Source: Acetobacteraceae bacterium
GTDB lineage: Bacteria; Pseudomonadota; Alphaproteobacteria; Acetobacterales; Acetobacteraceae
NCBI GenBank assembly: GCA_027487675.1
Contig: JAIYDD010000229.1
Span: 1 to 47,601 of the forward strand
Direction of reading: 5' to 3'
DNA: 47,601 nt
In this document: positions 44,498-47,601 of the stretch, in pieces
How the letters are laid out: each line of letters opens with the position of its first letter
Position numbering within the stretch: position 1 is the stretch's first letter
Translations under genes and position numbers: made by a program
The notes under the pieces: model-generated
The model's input: only the letters and a program-made list of their open reading frames with translations
Told to the model about the DNA's origin: nothing
The model's database searches: none

Positions 44498-44710
44498 CGC
44501 GCGCCATGGCGAACGGCGCGCATTGCCTGCGGCATCAGCCGGTGCGCCGGCCAGCACGGGAACGCGCCCGGGACGCTCGTCTTCCGCTCGGCCAGGACGC
44601 GGACCGACCGGCCGCCTTCCTGCGAGGGCGCCGGGACGACATCGAAACTGCGTGTCGCGGCGATGGCGGCGGAGGGCGCGCCCGGACTGACCGCGGCCGC
44701 CCAGCCCGGG

Positions 44711-44917
44711 TCAGGCCGCCGGCGCGTCCATGCCCGGCTCGCCCGCAGGCGGCACCGCCTCGGCCTCGGCGCCCGCGCGCCACCCCTTGCGTTCCTCCCA
44801 CATCCGCTTGCCGACCAGCGCGGCGCCGACCGCGCCGGCCCCCAGCGTCAGCCCGGCGGCGAGGCCGGTGGCGAAGACCATGCCCGTCATCATGCGGGTC
44901 GCGCAGCGGATCAGCAT
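44711..44917 (-). CDS. Small single-helix membrane protein
   Basis: 68 residues, no family recognised. One long hydrophobic segment (about 9-35, [28 protein letters not shown]) is followed by a charged stretch [17 protein letters not shown] and an Ala/Pro tail. Codon use is like the neighbours. It lies 26 bp after the small zinc-ribbon-like gene on the same strand. Confidence 0.5.
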   Translation of the reverse strand: MLIRCATRMMTGMVFATGLAAGLTLGAGAVGAALVGKRMWEERKGWRAGAEAEAVPPAGEPGMDAPAA

Positions 44918-44943
44918 GCCGATATGTCCTGTCTGTCGGCCCC

Positions 44944-45105
44944 TCACCTGGGGCGCGTCGGGTCGGGGGCAAGCGGTGGCAGCGCCCGTTCCGCCGCACA
45001 AGAGCAGACCAGGCTGCCATCGGCCAGCAGGTTCGGCATCGTCGCCTCCCCGCAATGGGGGCATTCGACGGGCTCCCGCCGGGGGGAGAGGGGCGTCACG
45101 CTCAT
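44944..45105 (-). CDS. Small zinc-ribbon-like protein
   Basis: 53 residues starting [26 protein letters not shown]. Four cysteines in the pattern CxxC...CxC ([16 protein letters not shown]) could bind one zinc, as in short rubredoxin-like or zinc-ribbon proteins. No family assignment. It is divergent from icd and upstream of the small membrane protein; the two could be co-transcribed. Confidence 0.45.
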   Translation of the reverse strand: MSVTPLSPRREPVECPHCGEATMPNLLADGSLVCSCAAERALPPLAPDPTRPR

Positions 45106-45274
45106 GCCCCGGCAGGTTGCCCCGGCGCGCCCTTCCGGCAAGCCATCCATGCAGGACCGGGGCGCGAATGATGCGCGGCGGGCCGTCTGGACGCCCCGTC
45201 CCGGGCTTGTCATCTTCCGGCGCGACCCATGCGGCCGCCCAAGGCCGCGGGCACGCAAGGCATTGGGGACAGGC

Positions 45275-46492
45275 ATGGCCAAGATCAAGGTGAAGGAACC
45301 CGTCGTCGAGATGGACGGGGACGAGATGACCCGCATCATCTGGGGGTTCATCAAGGAGCGTCTGATCCTCCCCTATCTCGACATCGACCTGAAGTACTAC
45401 GACCTGGGCATCGAGCACCGCGACGCGACCGATGACCAGGTGACGGTCGATTCGGCGCTGGCCACCCGGCAGTACGGCGTCGCGGTGAAGTGCGCGACCA
45501 TCACCCCGGACGAGGCGCGGGTGAAGGAATTCGGCCTGAAGAAGATGTGGCGGTCGCCCAACGGCACCATCCGCAACATCCTGGACGGCACGATCTTCCG
45601 CGAGCCGATCATCTGCAGGAACGTGCCGCGCCTGGTGCCGCACTGGTCCAAGCCGATCGTCGTCGGCCGCCACGCCTATGGCGACATCTACCGCGCGGTG
45701 GAGATGAAGGTCCCCGGCGCCGGCAAGGTCACGATGACCTACACGCCCGAGGGCGGCGCGCCGCAGGAGATCGGCGAGTTCGCCTTCAAGGGCGGCGGCG
45801 TCGCGATGATGCAGCACAACCTGAACGCCTCGATCGAGGGCTTCGCCCGCGCCAGCTTCAACTACGGCCTCGCGCGCGGCTATTCGGTGTACTTCAGCCA
45901 CAAGAACACGATCCTCAAGGCCTATGACGGCCAGTTCAAGGACATCTTCCAGGCGGTCTTCGACGCCGAGTTCGCGGACCGCTTCAAGGCCCGCGGGCTG
46001 GTCTACGAGCAGCGGCTGATCGACGACATGGTCGCCTCCGCGCTGAAGTGGGAAGGCGGCTACATCTGGGCCTGCAAGAACTACGATGGCGACGTGCAGT
46101 CCGACATCGTGGCGCAGGGTTTTGGCAGTCTCGGCCTGATGACCTCGGTGCTGCTGTCCCCGGACGGCAACACGGTGGAGAGCGAGGCGGCGCACGGCAC
46201 CGTGACGCGCCACTACCGCGAGCACCAGAAGGGGCGGGAGACGTCCACCAACCCGATCGCCTCGATCTTCGCCTGGACGCGCGGGCTGGCCTATCGCGGC
46301 AAGTTCGACGGCACGCCGGACGTGGTGGGCTTCGCCGAGGCGCTGGAGCAGGTCTGCGTCGAGACGGTGGAGAGCGGCTTCATGACCAAGGACCTCGCCA
46401 TCCTGATCAGCCGGGACCAGCCCTGGCTCAACACCCAGGCCTTCCTGGCCAAGCTGGACGAGAACCTGAAGACGAAGATGGGCATGGCCTGA
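45275..46492 (+). CDS. icd: NADP-dependent isocitrate dehydrogenase (eukaryote-like type)
   Basis: 405 residues. It oxidises isocitrate to 2-oxoglutarate in the TCA cycle. Motifs are [13 protein letters not shown] at the N-terminus, the substrate loop [23 protein letters not shown]-like [19 protein letters not shown] and [10 protein letters not shown] with [15 protein letters not shown]. This is the type II, mitochondrial-like NADP enzyme common in alphaproteobacteria rather than the E. coli type. The ATG at 45275 is chosen over a long open upstream stretch that reads through non-coding DNA. A strong hairpin terminator follows. Confidence 0.95.
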   Translation: MAKIKVKEPVVEMDGDEMTRIIWGFIKERLILPYLDIDLKYYDLGIEHRDATDDQVTVDSALATRQYGVAVKCATITPDEARVKEFGLKKMWRSPNGTIRNILDGTIFREPIICRNVPRLVPHWSKPIVVGRHAYGDIYRAVEMKVPGAGKVTMTYTPEGGAPQEIGEFAFKGGGVAMMQHNLNASIEGFARASFNYGLARGYSVYFSHKNTILKAYDGQFKDIFQAVFDAEFADRFKARGLVYEQRLIDDMVASALKWEGGYIWACKNYDGDVQSDIVAQGFGSLGLMTSVLLSPDGNTVESEAAHGTVTRHYREHQKGRETSTNPIASIFAWTRGLAYRGKFDGTPDVVGFAEALEQVCVETVESGFMTKDLAILISRDQPWLNTQAFLAKLDENLKTKMGMA

Positions 46493-46519
46493 TCGGCCGG
46501 CCCCATCGACGGCGCCGCG

Positions 46520-46549
46520 CGGCCGCCCGGGGACACCCGGGCGGCCGTT
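46520..46549 (+). terminator. Strong hairpin terminator after icd
   Basis: CGGCCGCCCGGG (46520-46531) pairs perfectly with 46536-46547 around a GACA loop, starting 27 bases past the icd stop and followed by TTGCGCTT. The 12-bp GC stem is the clearest terminator in the window, though the T tract is short. Confidence 0.7.
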
Positions 46550-46571
46550 GCGCTTGCAGGGGGTGCCGAGC

Positions 46572-47252
46572 ATGCTGACCTGGCTGGACTGGACGGCGCT
46601 GGCGGTCTTCGCCGCCTGCTGGCTGGGCTATGCGACGGTGGTGGACCGCGTGCCCGCGATCCGCGCGCGCAGCACCATCGCGGCGATGGACGCCCAGCGC
46701 CGGCGCTGGATGGTCGAGACGCTGAAGCGCGACAACCGCATCGCCGACATCGCCGCGATCGGCAACCTGATGCAGTCCACCGGCTTCCTCGCCACCACCT
46801 CGATCCTGGTGCTGGGCGGCCTGGTGGCGATGCTCGGCGCCTCCGAGATGGGGCGGCAGGTGGTGGCGACGCTGCCCTGGTCGGCGCCGCAGGACGCGGT
46901 GGCGTGGGAGATCAAGATCACCCTGCTGCTGCTGATCTTCGTCAACGCCTTCTTCGAGCTGACCTGGGCGCTGCGCCAGTTCAACTACGGCTCGATCCTG
47001 GTGGGCGGCATGCCCAACCCGCCCGGCGGTCCCGACGGAGAGGCGCAGGCGGAAGCCGCGGCGCTGGTGCTGAACCGCGCCGCGCGGCATTTCACGACCG
47101 GGCTGCGCAGCTACTATTTCGGCCTGGCGGCACTGGCCTGGATCATCCACCCGCTGGCACTGGTCGCCGCCAGCCTCTTCGTGCTGTGGGAACTGCACCG
47201 GCGGGAATTCCGCTCCGCCGTGCGCCGCGCGCTGACGCGGCGCCAGGGCTGA
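46572..47252 (+). CDS. DUF599 family membrane protein
   Basis: 226 residues with four predicted membrane helices at about 4-23, 73-89, 116-134 and 187-212, matching the DUF599 family. The conserved RRRWMVETLKRDNRIADIAAIGNLMQS segment follows helix 1. Function is unknown. AGGGGG lies about 9 bases before the ATG at 46572. The gene converges on the J-domain-like gene at the right edge, with 22 bp between stops. Confidence 0.88.
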   Translation: MLTWLDWTALAVFAACWLGYATVVDRVPAIRARSTIAAMDAQRRRWMVETLKRDNRIADIAAIGNLMQSTGFLATTSILVLGGLVAMLGASEMGRQVVATLPWSAPQDAVAWEIKITLLLLIFVNAFFELTWALRQFNYGSILVGGMPNPPGGPDGEAQAEAAALVLNRAARHFTTGLRSYYFGLAALAWIIHPLALVAASLFVLWELHRREFRSAVRRALTRRQG

Positions 47253-47274
47253 GGCGCGCGCCGGGCCCCTGCCT

Positions 47275-47601
47275 TCAGCCGTCGCGCTCGATCCGGCGCA
47301 GTTCCAGCCAGTATTCCCGGAACACGGCGACCCGCAGCGGCCGGTCGCCGGCGTCGTCCGGCACCCGGTCGGGGTGGAAGCGCCGCGCGAATTCGCGCTT
47401 GGCGCGGGCGAAGCGGTCATCCCGGGCAGCCCCGTGCGGCAGCCCGGGGCCGCCCCCCTGCGCGGACAGCCGCGCGAGCGCCGCATCGCGTTCCGCCCGC
47501 GCCAGCCGCAGCGCCGCGCGCAGGTGCCGCAGCTCCGCCGTCGCGGCGGCGGCGCGGGCCTCGGCGGCGCGGGCGCGGGCCTCGGCGGCGCCGGCGGCTA
47601 C
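47275..47601 (-). CDS. J-domain-like protein, 3' end only
   Basis: The last 108 codons plus TGA of a gene whose start is beyond the window. The visible part begins with an Ala/Arg-rich, heptad-like helical stretch (AEARARAAEARAAAATAELRHLRAALRLARAERDAAL). It ends in DRFARAKREFARRFHPDRVPDDAGDRPLRVAVFREYWLEL, which carries the HPD motif of a C-terminal J domain. Such proteins would recruit DnaK. The frame is open to the edge. Confidence 0.7.
   Translation of the reverse strand, partial: VAAGAAEARARAAEARAAAATAELRHLRAALRLARAERDAALARLSAQGGGPGLPHGAARDDRFARAKREFARRFHPDRVPDDAGDRPLRVAVFREYWLELRRIERDG

Noticed and set aside
44663-45274. N-terminal extension of isocitrate dehydrogenase to over 600 residues
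   Set aside because: The extra sequence has no family counterpart and runs through two small minus-strand genes; the ATG at 45275 gives the standard enzyme.

Overview
The window is very GC-rich DNA with almost every third codon position G or C. Its gene content is alphaproteobacterial: a rpoZ-rel-acpS-lepB-rnc-era-recO-type order, LpxI in place of LpxH, and a eukaryote-like NADP isocitrate dehydrogenase. Together with the GC content and an orphan tricarboxylate-type (Bug) binding protein, this suggests an Acetobacteraceae member near Roseomonas. That placement is inference from style and gene order. I see no tRNA, rRNA, CRISPR array, insertion sequence or phage gene; this looks like ordinary chromosome with an accessory catabolic island.

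Layout. Positions 1-738 hold no convincing gene but are dense in palindromic repeats. From 739 to 5763 (minus strand) runs an envelope block: fabZ, lpxA, lpxI, gloA, then a YcjX/YcjF-type pair. parC (6043-8274, minus) follows, then an unrecognised plus-strand gene (8454-9062) and recO (minus). A plus-strand M15-type zinc peptidase gene sits between recO and era. Minus-strand era, rnc, lepB and acpS are tightly coupled. A palindrome-rich gap (13844-14138) separates them from rel/spoT and rpoZ. folK closes this housekeeping block.

From 17560: a NYN-domain protein and a family-5 uracil-DNA glycosylase (plus), then a minus-strand group: a GH15-like glycosidase with an N-terminal carbohydrate-binding module, a thiol peroxidase of the glutathione-peroxidase family, a molybdopterin oxidoreductase and a PL5 (alginate-lyase-like) lipoprotein. 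Next come smpB and dapA (minus), then a plus-strand run: soluble lytic transglycosylase, alpha/beta hydrolase, pgpA, the CinA C-terminal-type amidase and an M20 dipeptidase. wecB and a small unknown gene lie on the minus strand.

The most distinctive part is 32893-44470. A two-domain flavoprotein (aromatic-CoA monooxygenase fused to an Old Yellow Enzyme reductase) is divergent from a nine-gene plus-strand operon: SDR, MarR regulator, enoyl-CoA hydratase, acyl-CoA dehydrogenase, 2-aminobenzoate/benzoate-type CoA ligase, RidA-like protein, TctC/Bug binding protein, thiolase and a second acyl-CoA synthetase. Five of the eight junctions are 4-bp ATGA overlaps and one is TGATG. The content matches the known aerobic CoA-dependent route for 2-aminobenzoate (anthranilate), in which the substrate is activated to its CoA thioester, monooxygenated and reduced by one fused flavoprotein, then degraded by beta-oxidation-like steps. 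Three features depart from a plain version: a RidA protein lacking the usual catalytic arginine, a solitary Bug binding protein, and an added thiolase plus second ligase.

The window ends with two small minus-strand genes, icd with a strong terminator, a DUF599 membrane protein, and the 3' end of a J-domain-like gene that runs off the right edge. The best candidate for something undescribed outside the catabolic island is a dispersed double-hairpin repeat family (four copies: two in 1-376, two in 13868-14107). Its stems differ in sequence between copies but keep their pairing.
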